A stretch of DNA of 9,274 nucleotides from positions 1 to 9,274 of the forward strand of contig JAESTE010000032.1 of assembly GCA_016763735.1 (NCBI GenBank), read 5' to 3'. Shown piece after piece: positions 1-6,290 of the stretch. Numbering within the stretch: the first letter of the stretch is position 1; every line of letters starts with the position of its first letter. The position numbers and the translations under genes are program-made. The notes below the pieces were generated by a model. That model saw only the letters and a program-made list of their open reading frames with translations, had not been told where the DNA came from and searched no databases. The DNA comes from Nitrospinaceae bacterium (GTDB lineage: Bacteria; Nitrospinota; Nitrospinia; Nitrospinales; VA-1).

Positions 1-211
1 ACGTGCGGAGGTGTTATGCAAAGCTCTCGTCTATAGAAGTCCGGGAAAAAATTGACGTTGCAGTCGGGTATCCGGTCATTTTTTGCCGGAATTTCTGACG
101 CAGACCCCTTTGCCTAAAATATATAAATCCCTTTATTTATATGGTCTTGCAGTAGTTTTGTGGCGTGGTTTTAGATTTGGCATGAGGATTGCTATATGTA
201 TAAATGAAGAT

Positions 212-285
212 TCGAACTGGCACTGCCACCTCCAACGGATTGGGTTCACCTCCAAGTGGTCCAATCCGTGGCGTGCCAACCTCGA
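212..285. repeat. Long imperfect inverted repeat (candidate structured RNA)
   Basis: Nested complementary arms fold this segment on itself: TCGA 212-215 with 282-285, TGGCAC 218-223 with 273-278, GCCAC 225-229 with 268-272, and GGATTGG 237-243 with 261-267. The last can extend to a 9-bp perfect arm, 235-243 with 261-269, at the expense of the neighbouring arm. A few bulges (T224 and 230-236) interrupt the stem. The fold is seen directly. Whether it is a transcribed RNA, a mobile hairpin element or a relic is inference. A T-rich run (298-303) follows on the plus strand. It does not match any riboswitch, tRNA, tmRNA or SRP RNA pattern I know. Confidence 0.5.
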
Positions 286-309
286 TGGCTAACAAGCTTT
301 TTTCTCTCC

Positions 310-329
310 GGCTCCCTTTTTAGGGAGCC
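310..329. repeat. Perfect hairpin, 7-bp stem, 6-nt loop
   Basis: GGCTCCC (310-316) pairs with GGGAGCC (323-329) around a TTTTTA loop. On the plus strand it is followed by a C-rich tract rather than a U tract, and on the minus strand by purines, so it does not meet the usual intrinsic-terminator pattern. It could still close the structured segment at 212-285. I list it as an inverted repeat and not as a terminator. Confidence 0.45.
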
Positions 330-343
330 CCCCTCCCCCCCTC

Positions 344-360
344 TCCAGCGAGCCGCTGGA
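344..360. repeat. Perfect hairpin, 7-bp stem, 3-nt loop
   Basis: TCCAGCG (344-350) pairs perfectly with CGCTGGA (354-360) around an AGC loop. It lies 14 bases after the hairpin at 310-329 and is the third inverted repeat in a 150-base cluster. No T tract follows it. Its function is unknown. Confidence 0.45.
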
Positions 361-547
361 CTCTACTAATCAATACCCATAAAGCGGAACTAATAACCTC
401 AAGCCTTTTACTGTAAGTCGGGAAAAGCAAAGCCCAATAATAATTTTAAGTAGTCTCAATAATTATCAACAACTGTTCTACCTCTCGACCCCAGTTCCAG
501 CTTTGGAGTTAAAATCAGGAAAAAAGAATATAATATGTAAAAATGAA

Positions 548-572
548 GTCCGCTTCCGACCCAAAGAGGAAG
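548..572 (+). repeat. 25-bp hairpin repeat, left copy
   Basis: This copy begins GTCCGCTTC and folds as CTTCC (553-557) with GGAAG (568-572). It shares 18 of 25 positions, ungapped, with the copy at 1442-1466 on the other side of the HAD gene, in the same orientation. At offset 9 and offset 20 the two copies differ by a compensating change (C-G here, T-A there), so the stem is preserved. From memory, GTCCGCTT-type hairpin repeats occur in other bacterial intergenic regions; that similarity has not been searched. Confidence 0.4.
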
Positions 573-624
573 TTCCGAAAAAAGAAAAACTAAGATAATA
601 TTTTGTACCCATATTGAGAATACT

Positions 625-1395
625 ATGAACCGGAGAGAATTTCTTACAGCTGCAGGGAGCGCGGCATTTGGATTGGCTATGGTAAGTCCGCTTGCAAAGC
701 TAGCTGTCGCTATGACTGCGAAACCTGATATAAAAGCCATTGCATTTGATGCGTTTCCAATCTTTGACCCAAGGCCAATTTTTGGACTGACAAAATCTTT
801 GTTTCCGAAGCAGGGAGAAGTGCTTGGCAAACTCTGGTTTGCAAAGATATTCGGTTATACGTGGCTGCGCACAGCCGGAGATCAATACAAGAACTTTTAT
901 GCTGTAATAGAGGACGCACTTACATTTTCGGCAAATCACTTACAACTCAATCTGACATTTGAACAACAAAAGCAATTAATGAATATCTGGTTGAACCTGA
1001 AAATCTGGCCGGATGTTAAGCCTGCCTTGCAGTCTTTTAAGGATCAAAATATACGCCTCGGATTCCTCTCGAACATGACAGAGAAGATGCTTCGCATGAA
1101 TGCTAAAAATTCAGGTATTGAAAATGTATTTGAGTTTTATCTGAGCACAGACCGTGTTGAAGCTTTTAAACCTGATCCTCGCGCCTATCAGATGGGTGTT
1201 GAAGCATTTGGATTGCCTAAAGAAAATATTGCCTTTGCCGCTTTCGCTGGATGGGATGCATCTGGTGCAACTTGGTTCGGCTATCCTACTATCTGGCTCA
1301 ACAGGCTTGACCAACCAACAGAAAATCTAGACACAAATAGCATCATCATGGAAAAAAACATGGGAGGCTTAGTTGATTTCGTCGCACGGTCATAA
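625..1395 (+). CDS. Tat-exported haloacid dehalogenase-like (HAD type II) protein with altered active site
   Basis: A 256-residue protein opens with a twin-arginine motif (NRREFL, residues 2-7), a hydrophobic stretch and a plausible cleavage site after AVA at 29, so it is predicted to be exported folded. The rest follows the L-2-haloacid dehalogenase fold: nucleophile Asp42 in AFDAF, Ser149 in FLSN, Lys182 in FKPDP, Tyr188, and Asp211 in GWDASGA. Spacing from Ser149 onward matches the known enzymes exactly (33 to Lys, 29 more to Asp). Against Pseudomonas L-DEX numbering, however, Thr14 is Ile46, Arg41 appears to be Phe72, Ser175 is Ala206 and Asn177 is Ala208. The fold assignment is firm; dehalogenase activity is doubtful, and another hydrolase or phosphatase role is possible. 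The start is set by the Tat motif; only a weak GAG (616-618) precedes it. It stands alone, with the next gene convergent. Confidence 0.85.
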   Translation: MNRREFLTAAGSAAFGLAMVSPLAKLAVAMTAKPDIKAIAFDAFPIFDPRPIFGLTKSLFPKQGEVLGKLWFAKIFGYTWLRTAGDQYKNFYAVIEDALTFSANHLQLNLTFEQQKQLMNIWLNLKIWPDVKPALQSFKDQNIRLGFLSNMTEKMLRMNAKNSGIENVFEFYLSTDRVEAFKPDPRAYQMGVEAFGLPKENIAFAAFAGWDASGATWFGYPTIWLNRLDQPTENLDTNSIIMEKNMGGLVDFVARS

Positions 1396-1441
1396 AGGAA
1401 GAGGTAATAAAATATGATATTTAAGTATCATGAATTCGATT

Positions 1442-1466
1442 GTCCGCTTCTGGCCGATAGCAGAAT
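1442..1466 (+). repeat. 25-bp hairpin repeat, right copy
   Basis: It begins GTCCGCTTC like the left copy at 548-572 and folds as TTCTG (1448-1452) with CAGAA (1461-1465). It lies 46 bases after the HAD stop codon, so the pair brackets the gene in direct orientation. The surrounding spacer (1396-1530), between two convergent genes, shows no convincing terminator; a second, weaker pairing, GCAGA (1460-1464) with TCTGC (1478-1482), overlaps this one. Confidence 0.4.
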
Positions 1467-1530
1467 AGTGCATATAATCTGCATTTAAGGATTGATTTCA
1501 CTTTAGCTTGGTACGATATTACCGCCTCAC

Positions 1531-2514
1531 TTAGGGAGAGAAAACGCGATGGTGGTTGCTACCGCCGCCACCGGGATGGGGGCCACCATTGAGGATGTGG
1601 ATTTTGCCCTTCAGAAGAACTGAGGCTAGCCCGTGCAAACCGCTGGGCATGGGTTTGAAAGTTTTCCATTTATTCGTTGAGGGATTATAGCCTTCGTTCT
1701 CCACAAAAGTTCCTTCGCCTGACTCGCCGCCGAAAACATGAATCCATCCATTTAATAATTGCGAAGTGATGCCACTGCGCGCCGTGGGTAAGGGAGCATA
1801 TTGCGTCCATTTTTTAGTTTTTGGATCGTAAGATTCATTGGAGTTGAGGTTGTTGTGGTAATTCACATCGATGCGTCCGCCAATGACGAATAGTTTGCCG
1901 TTAGCTTCTGTTGCGGTGAGATGGTCTCGGGCTGTGGGTAACGGCGCTAAAGTTTTCCAGGAGTCGGTTGCCGGGTCATACACTTCGTGGGCATCGGTGT
2001 TGACGAGATTAAATAGCTTTCGATGAGCCCCACCCACTAAATGAATTTTACCGTTGATGACGGCCGCCGCGTGCGCTCCTCTTGCAGTTGGCATGGGAGT
2101 TTTGTTGAACCATCTATGTAGATCGGGGTCGTATTCATAAGTGGTATTGACCGGCTTCCAGAATCCACTTTCGAATCCGCCAATGACATAAAGTTTTCCA
2201 TTCGCCACCGCCGCTGTTGTGTGGTGCAACGCTTGCGGAAGGGGGACAGCCATACTCCAGTTGTTTAATATCGGATCCCAAACATCGATGCGAGTGGTAG
2301 CACCTTTAGGCGTGAATCCACCTAGCACGTATATTTTACCGTCGAGAAGGGCTGCTGAGTTTTCCGTTCGGGTGGTTGGCGTTACAGGCAGTTGCTTCCA
2401 ACCTTCCTGTGCATTAGCAACCTGCATGGGACTGAAAATAAGGGAACCCAAGGTTCCCATAATCAGTAGGGCGGCGAGTTTGTTAATAGGTTGATATTTA
2501 GTCGCAAACTGCAT
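1531..2514 (-). CDS. Secreted Kelch-repeat beta-propeller protein
   Basis: This 327-residue protein starts with a long Sec signal peptide (hydrophobic core about 13-29, likely cleavage after ANA at 33-35). The mature part is almost entirely Kelch repeats: five full blades and a sixth partial one, each with a GK-(I/L)-(Y/H/F)-V-x-GG strand, a later YDP or WDP, and W followed by PLP or PMP-TAR. The N-terminal WKQLP segment looks like the missing outer strand of the last blade, so a closed six-bladed propeller with a Velcro seal is likely. A short Gly/His-rich stretch lies near the C-terminus. No catalytic domain is attached. Kelch propellers usually bind proteins or glycans; the ligand cannot be inferred here. 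The gene follows kdsA on the same strand after 151 bases, and no clear Shine-Dalgarno precedes its ATG. Confidence 0.88.
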   Translation of the reverse strand: MQFATKYQPINKLAALLIMGTLGSLIFSPMQVANAQEGWKQLPVTPTTRTENSAALLDGKIYVLGGFTPKGATTRIDVWDPILNNWSMAVPLPQALHHTTAAVANGKLYVIGGFESGFWKPVNTTYEYDPDLHRWFNKTPMPTARGAHAAAVINGKIHLVGGAHRKLFNLVNTDAHEVYDPATDSWKTLAPLPTARDHLTATEANGKLFVIGGRIDVNYHNNLNSNESYDPKTKKWTQYAPLPTARSGITSQLLNGWIHVFGGESGEGTFVENEGYNPSTNKWKTFKPMPSGLHGLASVLLKGKIHILNGGPHPGGGGSNHHRVFSP

Positions 2515-2544
2515 GAGATTAATTGGAATTAAGATTTTTTCAAA

Positions 2545-2627
2545 TCATCCTCACCCAGTCTGTCAAGGGAGAGGGTGTGTTCCTTTTCCCCTCGTGGGAG
2601 CACTCAGAGAGTGACAGGCTAGGATGA
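2545..2627. repeat. Imperfect inverted-repeat element between kdsA and the Kelch gene
   Basis: TCATCCT (2545-2551) pairs with AGGATGA (2621-2627), and nine further bases 2557-2565 pair with 2612-2620 with one G-U. A small inner hairpin, GAGGG (2571-2575) with CCCTC (2589-2593), sits in the loop. The bulged outer stem and purine/pyrimidine-rich core resemble the short palindromic elements often scattered in bacterial spacers. On the minus strand it carries a perfect TTGACA (2566-2561) with only a poor -10 candidate (TTGAAA, 2543-2538) at 17-base spacing, so it may supply a weak promoter to the Kelch gene. It could also act as a 3' end for the kdsA transcript. Confidence 0.45.
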
Positions 2628-2665
2628 GGGGGATAATATTTTTCATCCACGCTTCCAAAACTTTT

Positions 2666-3520
2666 TTAACTAGGGTGAGACGCGGTTTTACCTTTTACGA
2701 CCTGATCGAGTGTTACCAGTTGTTCAAGTAGCTCTGGGAGCAGATCGATTTGCAACATATTGGGTCCATCTGAGAGTGCTTTGCTTGGATCGGTATGGAT
2801 TTCCATGAACACGGCATCGCAACCCACGGCTACAGCTCCGCGAGCCAGATCGGGGACCATCTCACTTTGGCCACCGCTTGTAGTGCCCTGTCCGCCGGGT
2901 TGTTGCAGGCTATGAGTTGCATCGAATATCACCGGGTAACCGTGCTCGCGCATCAGAACCAGAGATCGCATATCGACTACAAGGTAGTTGTAACCGAAGG
3001 TAGCTCCCCGCTCGGTGAGAAGGATATTGTTGTTACCGCTTTCCTCAAGTTTAACCACCACATTTTTCATATCCCACGGTGCGAGGAACTGGCCTTTTTT
3101 AACGTTGATGGGTTTACCCGTTTGTGCGGCCTTGACCAGCAAGTCGGTTTGACGACAAAGGAACGCAGGAATCTGCAAAATGTCGAGGACTTCTGCTGCC
3201 GGGTCAATTTCTTCTTCTTTATGAACGTCAGATAGAATCGGCAAGTCGAGCTCGGTTTTAATTTTTTGCAGTATTTTTAATCCGTCTTTCAGTCCCGGAC
3301 CGCGAAATGATTTTATGGAGGTACGGTTGGCTTTGTCGTAAGAAGCTTTGAAGATGAACGGGACGTGCAAATCTTCTGTAATGCGTTTGAGTTTTTCAGC
3401 GATATCCATTGCAATCTTTTCAGACTCGATCACACAAGGTCCGGCGATGAGAGCCAGAGGATTTTGCCCCCCTATTGAAAGAGGGCCTACTGCAATGGAA
3501 CGTGTTATTTTGGGATTCAT
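2666..3520 (-). CDS. kdsA: 3-deoxy-D-manno-octulosonate 8-phosphate (Kdo-8-P) synthase, metal-dependent type
   Basis: The enzyme condenses phosphoenolpyruvate with D-arabinose 5-phosphate to make Kdo-8-phosphate, an early cytoplasmic step toward the Kdo of lipid A-core LPS. The 284-residue product is full length for the family. It has the IAGPCVIES motif, KASYDKANR (substrate binding), the KKGQF-type loop, DATHSLQQP, and FMEIHTDP followed by SDGPN. Cys29, His203, Glu240 and Asp251 match the four metal ligands of the Aquifex enzyme with identical spacing (174, 37, 11), which marks it as the metal-dependent class; E. coli has Asn at the Cys position. The start ATG overlaps the preceding gene's TGA as ATGA, and a GAGG Shine-Dalgarno (3529-3526) lies 5 bases upstream, so translation is probably coupled. 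Confidence 0.97.
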   Translation of the reverse strand: MNPKITRSIAVGPLSIGGQNPLALIAGPCVIESEKIAMDIAEKLKRITEDLHVPFIFKASYDKANRTSIKSFRGPGLKDGLKILQKIKTELDLPILSDVHKEEEIDPAAEVLDILQIPAFLCRQTDLLVKAAQTGKPINVKKGQFLAPWDMKNVVVKLEESGNNNILLTERGATFGYNYLVVDMRSLVLMREHGYPVIFDATHSLQQPGGQGTTSGGQSEMVPDLARGAVAVGCDAVFMEIHTDPSKALSDGPNMLQIDLLPELLEQLVTLDQVVKGKTASHPS

Positions 3521-3963
3521 TCCGGCCTCGGTGACAATGCCGCTTGAACTTCAGCAGAAATAGGAACCGGGTGAGGAACTTCGGTGCGGGCTGGCAAACC
3601 TTCTGGAGCCAGAAGACCGAGCATAATTTCTCTCACCTTTTCATTGCTGGAGGCTTTGTAGGGAGAAGCAAAACCATTTTCTGATAATTCTGTCAGGTTG
3701 ATATCTGGGAAATCATTATTCAAAGTAAGAATGATCGGTATCTGGCGATATTTCTTTTTTATATTGAACAGATGTTTAATTTCGTTTTTATCTTTTCGTG
3801 GTGCAAACACAATGAGGTCGCAACGGATGAGATCGGGACGCTTGAAACAATCGTTGATGGCAATAAACGTCATAACGGTAATAATTTCTTCGCTGAGAAA
3901 TTTTGCCATTTGTATGCGTTCACCGCGAATCGGGTCGACAATAAATACTGTTTTATAGCTCAT
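3517..3963 (-). CDS. Small receiver-like protein lacking the phospho-acceptor aspartate
   Basis: I do not recognise a named family, but the 148 residues show the alternating pattern of a response-regulator receiver: strands at about 5-10 (TVFIVD), 28-35, 49-54 (DLIVFA), 75-81 (IPIILTL) and 98-103, with helices between. Asp10 may be the remaining metal-site acid and Lys103 the conserved lysine of strand 5. The phosphorylated Asp at the end of strand 3 would fall on Ala54, so this looks like a pseudo-receiver. Residues 119-148 form a Pro-rich tail. A good AAGGA Shine-Dalgarno (3975-3971) precedes the ATG by 7 bases. The stop overlaps the kdsA start by 4 bases, so the two are one operon. A role in controlling kdsA or LPS supply is inference only. 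Confidence 0.6.
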   Translation of the reverse strand: MSYKTVFIVDPIRGERIQMAKFLSEEIITVMTFIAINDCFKRPDLIRCDLIVFAPRKDKNEIKHLFNIKKKYRQIPIILTLNNDFPDINLTELSENGFASPYKASSNEKVREIMLGLLAPEGLPARTEVPHPVPISAEVQAALSPRPE

Positions 3964-4089
3964 CCATCTTTCCTTGAGTTTAGTAACACCCAGTTTAACA
4001 TTTATTTTTCAGTAAAGCCTCTTTGATTTACGCTGGTTGATATGGAACAATGGTAGAAAAGTAAAACTTCTTTAGGAGGTTTTCTAACT
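3964..4089. promoter_or_regulatory. Divergent promoter region and strong nfeD ribosome site
   Basis: This 126-base spacer lies between divergent genes, so it should contain the start signals for the receiver-kdsA operon (-) and for nfeD (+). On the plus strand the best guess is TTGATT (4023-4028) with AACAAT (4046-4051) at 17-base spacing, a weak sigma70 match. The nfeD Shine-Dalgarno is a perfect AGGAGG (4074-4079), 10 bases before the ATG. No convincing minus-strand -35/-10 pair is visible, although the region is AT-rich. Confidence 0.4.
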
Positions 4090-5376
4090 ATGTTGAATAA
4101 AAACTCCTTTTTCCTTTTAGCATTTTTCTGGTTTGCATCTCCCGTCCTTGCAGCGAATCAAATCGTTGTCGTCAAAATTTCCGGTGCTATAAACCCTGCT
4201 GTAGCAGAATTTGTCTCGCAGGAAATTCATCAGGCCAATGAGGAACAACAGGCACTGATCGTTCTTAACATGGATACGCCGGGCGGACTGGATACTTCGA
4301 TGCGGCAGATCATCAAAAAAATTCAAAGCTCGCATGTGCCGGTAGCTTCCTATGTTTCACCCAGTGGGTCGCGAGCCGCTTCGGCGGGAACCTTCATTAC
4401 TATTGCCTCGCATATTGCCGCGATGGCTCCGGGTACGAATATTGGAGCGGCGCATCCGGTAAATATAATGGGCGGTAATAATGAACAGGAAACGACTATG
4501 GAAAAGAAAGTGGTCAACGATGCGGCGGCCTATATACGTTCTCTAGCGCAACTTAGAAACCGAAACAGCCAATGGGCAGAGCTTGCCGTAGTGAAAAGCG
4601 TTTCCATTTCTGCTGAAGAAGCGATGCGGTTGAATGTGATCGATCTCATTGCCGGAAATGTGGAAGCCCTCGCGCTTGCGATTGGTGGTAGAGAGATTCA
4701 GACCGCATCAGGGCCGATGATATTGAAAACCGGTGGTCTGGAAATCGTGAATCACGAAATGGGTCCACGACTAAAAATGCTGGATATTATTTCTAATCCA
4801 AATGTGGCTTACGTTCTTATGATGATAGGAATGGTAGGTCTTTATTTTGAAATGTCCAATCCTGGATTGATCTTTCCAGGGGTGATCGGTGCTGTCAGTA
4901 TGGTGCTATCTCTTTATGCCATGCAAACCCTTCCTATTAATTATGCGGGACTATTATTGGTTTTACTCGGAGCTCTATTTTTTATAGCGGAAATTGGAGT
5001 GATGAGTTATGGGCTCTTGTCGCTAGCGGGGGTGGTGTCGATGTTTTTAGGGTCAACGATGTTAATAGACAGTGAAGACCCGGCGATGCAGATTTCTCAA
5101 GGCATTCTTTATCCTACTTTGGGGCTGGCAATAGCTTTTTCTATTGGCATCCTTGTTTTTGCGACCCGGACCCGAAATTTGAAAAAACAGGGCGGAGCAG
5201 ATGGGATGCTTGGCGAGATTGGAATTGTTAAGGAGACTTTGAATCCACATGGGCGCATTCACGTGCATGGAGAATTGTGGGAAGCGGAATGCGAAGGAAA
5301 GATAATGGAAGGCGAGCATGTTATTGTTGAATCGGTCGAAGGATTAAAAGTAAGAGTGAAAAAAAATTCTTTATAA
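4090..5376 (+). CDS. nfeD: NfeD-type membrane serine protease (ClpP-class) with C-terminal OB-fold
   Basis: The 428-residue protein has an N-terminal signal peptide (about 1-21), a ClpP/crotonase-fold protease domain (about 23-210), membrane segments near 236-256, 260-280, 284-303, 307-326 and 339-358, and a C-terminal NfeD OB-fold domain (about 372-426). The catalytic serine is Ser98 in SRAASAG, and the likely general base is Lys140 in the KVVND stretch; this is the Ser-Lys dyad known from Pyrococcus PH1510 (Ser97/Lys138). GTNIGAAHP (115-123) is also typical. Family members cleave hydrophobic membrane-protein segments such as the C-terminus of stomatin/SPFH partners. The usual neighbouring SPFH (slipin) gene is not next to it here; instead a lipoprotein-type hydrolase starts 12 bases downstream, suggesting co-transcription. 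The start is fixed by the AGGAGG site and the signal peptide. Confidence 0.93.
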   Translation: MLNKNSFFLLAFFWFASPVLAANQIVVVKISGAINPAVAEFVSQEIHQANEEQQALIVLNMDTPGGLDTSMRQIIKKIQSSHVPVASYVSPSGSRAASAGTFITIASHIAAMAPGTNIGAAHPVNIMGGNNEQETTMEKKVVNDAAAYIRSLAQLRNRNSQWAELAVVKSVSISAEEAMRLNVIDLIAGNVEALALAIGGREIQTASGPMILKTGGLEIVNHEMGPRLKMLDIISNPNVAYVLMMIGMVGLYFEMSNPGLIFPGVIGAVSMVLSLYAMQTLPINYAGLLLVLLGALFFIAEIGVMSYGLLSLAGVVSMFLGSTMLIDSEDPAMQISQGILYPTLGLAIAFSIGILVFATRTRNLKKQGGADGMLGEIGIVKETLNPHGRIHVHGELWEAECEGKIMEGEHVIVESVEGLKVRVKKNSL

Positions 5377-5388
5377 ATTTTTCTAAAC

Positions 5389-6246
5389 ATGAAAACGCGG
5401 ATGACGATTTTTCAATCCATAGGGGTGATGGCGGTTCTGGTTCTCCTTTATGCGGTGTTGTTAGTCGGTTGTGAAAAGAAGATCATTTTTCATCCTGCCA
5501 AATTTCCTGAAGGTTATTGGGACCCGGACTCATTGGGTTTAAAAGTTCAGGACATTTTATTTCAGTCTGACGATGGAATAAATCTGCACGGCTGGTATGT
5601 TCCAACTTCGGGTGCCAGAGCGACTCTGTTATGGTTTCATGGCAATGCGGGTAACTTGAGTCACCGTCTCGACAATATTCAGCGATTGCTTCCTTTGAAT
5701 CTCAATATTTTTATTTTCGATTACCGTGGCTACGGTAAAAGCGAAGGTGAGCCGGATGAAAAGGGGATATATAAAGATTCGCTGGCGGCTTACAATAAGG
5801 TTCTTGAATAGGAAGGGGTGTCGGTCGATTCGCTGTTTTTGTTCGGGCGTTCACTGGGGGGTATTTGCGCAGTGGAGACGGCTCTTAATAATTCGGCACG
5901 TGGATTGATCCTCGAATCGGTTTCCACCTCGGCATCAGATACGTCGAAGAAAATTATGCCATTGATTCCGCTGGGGTGGGCCATCCGCTCCAAGCTCGAT
6001 GCTATTAACAAAGTGCCGGAACTCAAGCTTCCCAAACTATTTCTTCACGGCGATAGGGATGAAGTTGTTCCATTTGATCTGGGAAGAAAGCTTTATGAGG
6101 CGGCGGCGGAGCCTAAAAGTTTTTATACTATCCAAGGTGCGGGGCATAATGACACCTATATCATGGGCGGCCGCGATTACTATAATGCCCTTGACGGATT
6201 TATTACTGAAACGCTTAAAATTCCCATGACCTCGCAGAAAATTTAG
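5389..6246 (+). pseudogene. Alpha/beta hydrolase (lipoprotein-type) interrupted by an in-frame TAG
   Basis: Two open segments in the same frame, 5389-5811 and 5812-6246, together encode one alpha/beta hydrolase of 285 codon positions, broken only by TAG at 5809-5811 (codon 141). The first half has a membrane anchor with a lipobox-like LVGC (25-28), FHPAKFPEGY, the oxyanion segment WFHGNAGN and DYRGYGKSEG. The second half has the nucleophile elbow GRSLGG (Ser155), HGDRDEVVP (Asp224) and GAGHND (His253), so the whole catalytic triad lies beyond the stop. It resembles BEM46/ABHD13-like serine hydrolases of unknown substrate. A GTG at 5818 could restart translation, but its purine tract (5811-5816) is only 1 base away. 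The rest of the frame is undamaged, suggesting a recent nonsense change (CAG to TAG fits), a sequencing error, or readthrough. The natural terminator is also TAG (6244-6246), which argues against reassigned TAG. Confidence 0.8.
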
Positions 6247-6290
6247 GCTACATTGATTTCTTCAATTTAAAGCCAATTGTAATGAACGAC

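Larger units (their letters stand above)
1..624. other. Non-coding stretch with no recognised gene
   Basis: No reading frame here looks like a protein I recognise. Bases 3-98 are open in one plus frame from the window edge, and the minus strand is also open across the same bases; neither gives a family signature, so a gene tail cut by the edge is possible but unsupported. Bases 66-98 contain GGGTATCCGG followed by a TCCGG/CCGGA inverted repeat and resemble the hairpin repeats at 6291-6358. Bases 212-360 hold three inverted repeats, listed separately. Bases 361-547 are AT-rich with nothing I can name. A TATAAT box at 529-534 is a possible -10 element for the gene at 625, but no good -35 element lies 16-18 bases upstream of it (TTGGAG at 503-508 is 20 bases away). 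Confidence 0.5.

Noticed and set aside
209..217. GTTCGAATC on the minus strand, as in a tRNA T-arm
   Set aside because: The flanking bases do not make a T stem, and no acceptor stem or CCA follows, so it is not a tRNA or a clear att site.
83..292. 69-codon plus-strand reading frame
   Set aside because: It has no Shine-Dalgarno and no family resemblance, and its second half is made of the self-complementary fold at 212-285.
204..323. 39-codon frame rich in Gly, Ser, Pro and Thr ending in the loop of the 310-329 hairpin
   Set aside because: It looks somewhat protein-like, but it has no ribosome site at a usable distance and the composition follows from the inverted repeats.
310..360. Intrinsic terminator pair
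   Set aside because: The stems are good but no U tract follows either hairpin on either strand.
1414..1488. 24-codon frame after the HAD gene with an AGGAAGAGG-like ribosome site
   Set aside because: It is very short, overlaps the right hairpin repeat, and its sequence has no recognisable feature; a leader or micro-protein cannot be excluded but is not supported.
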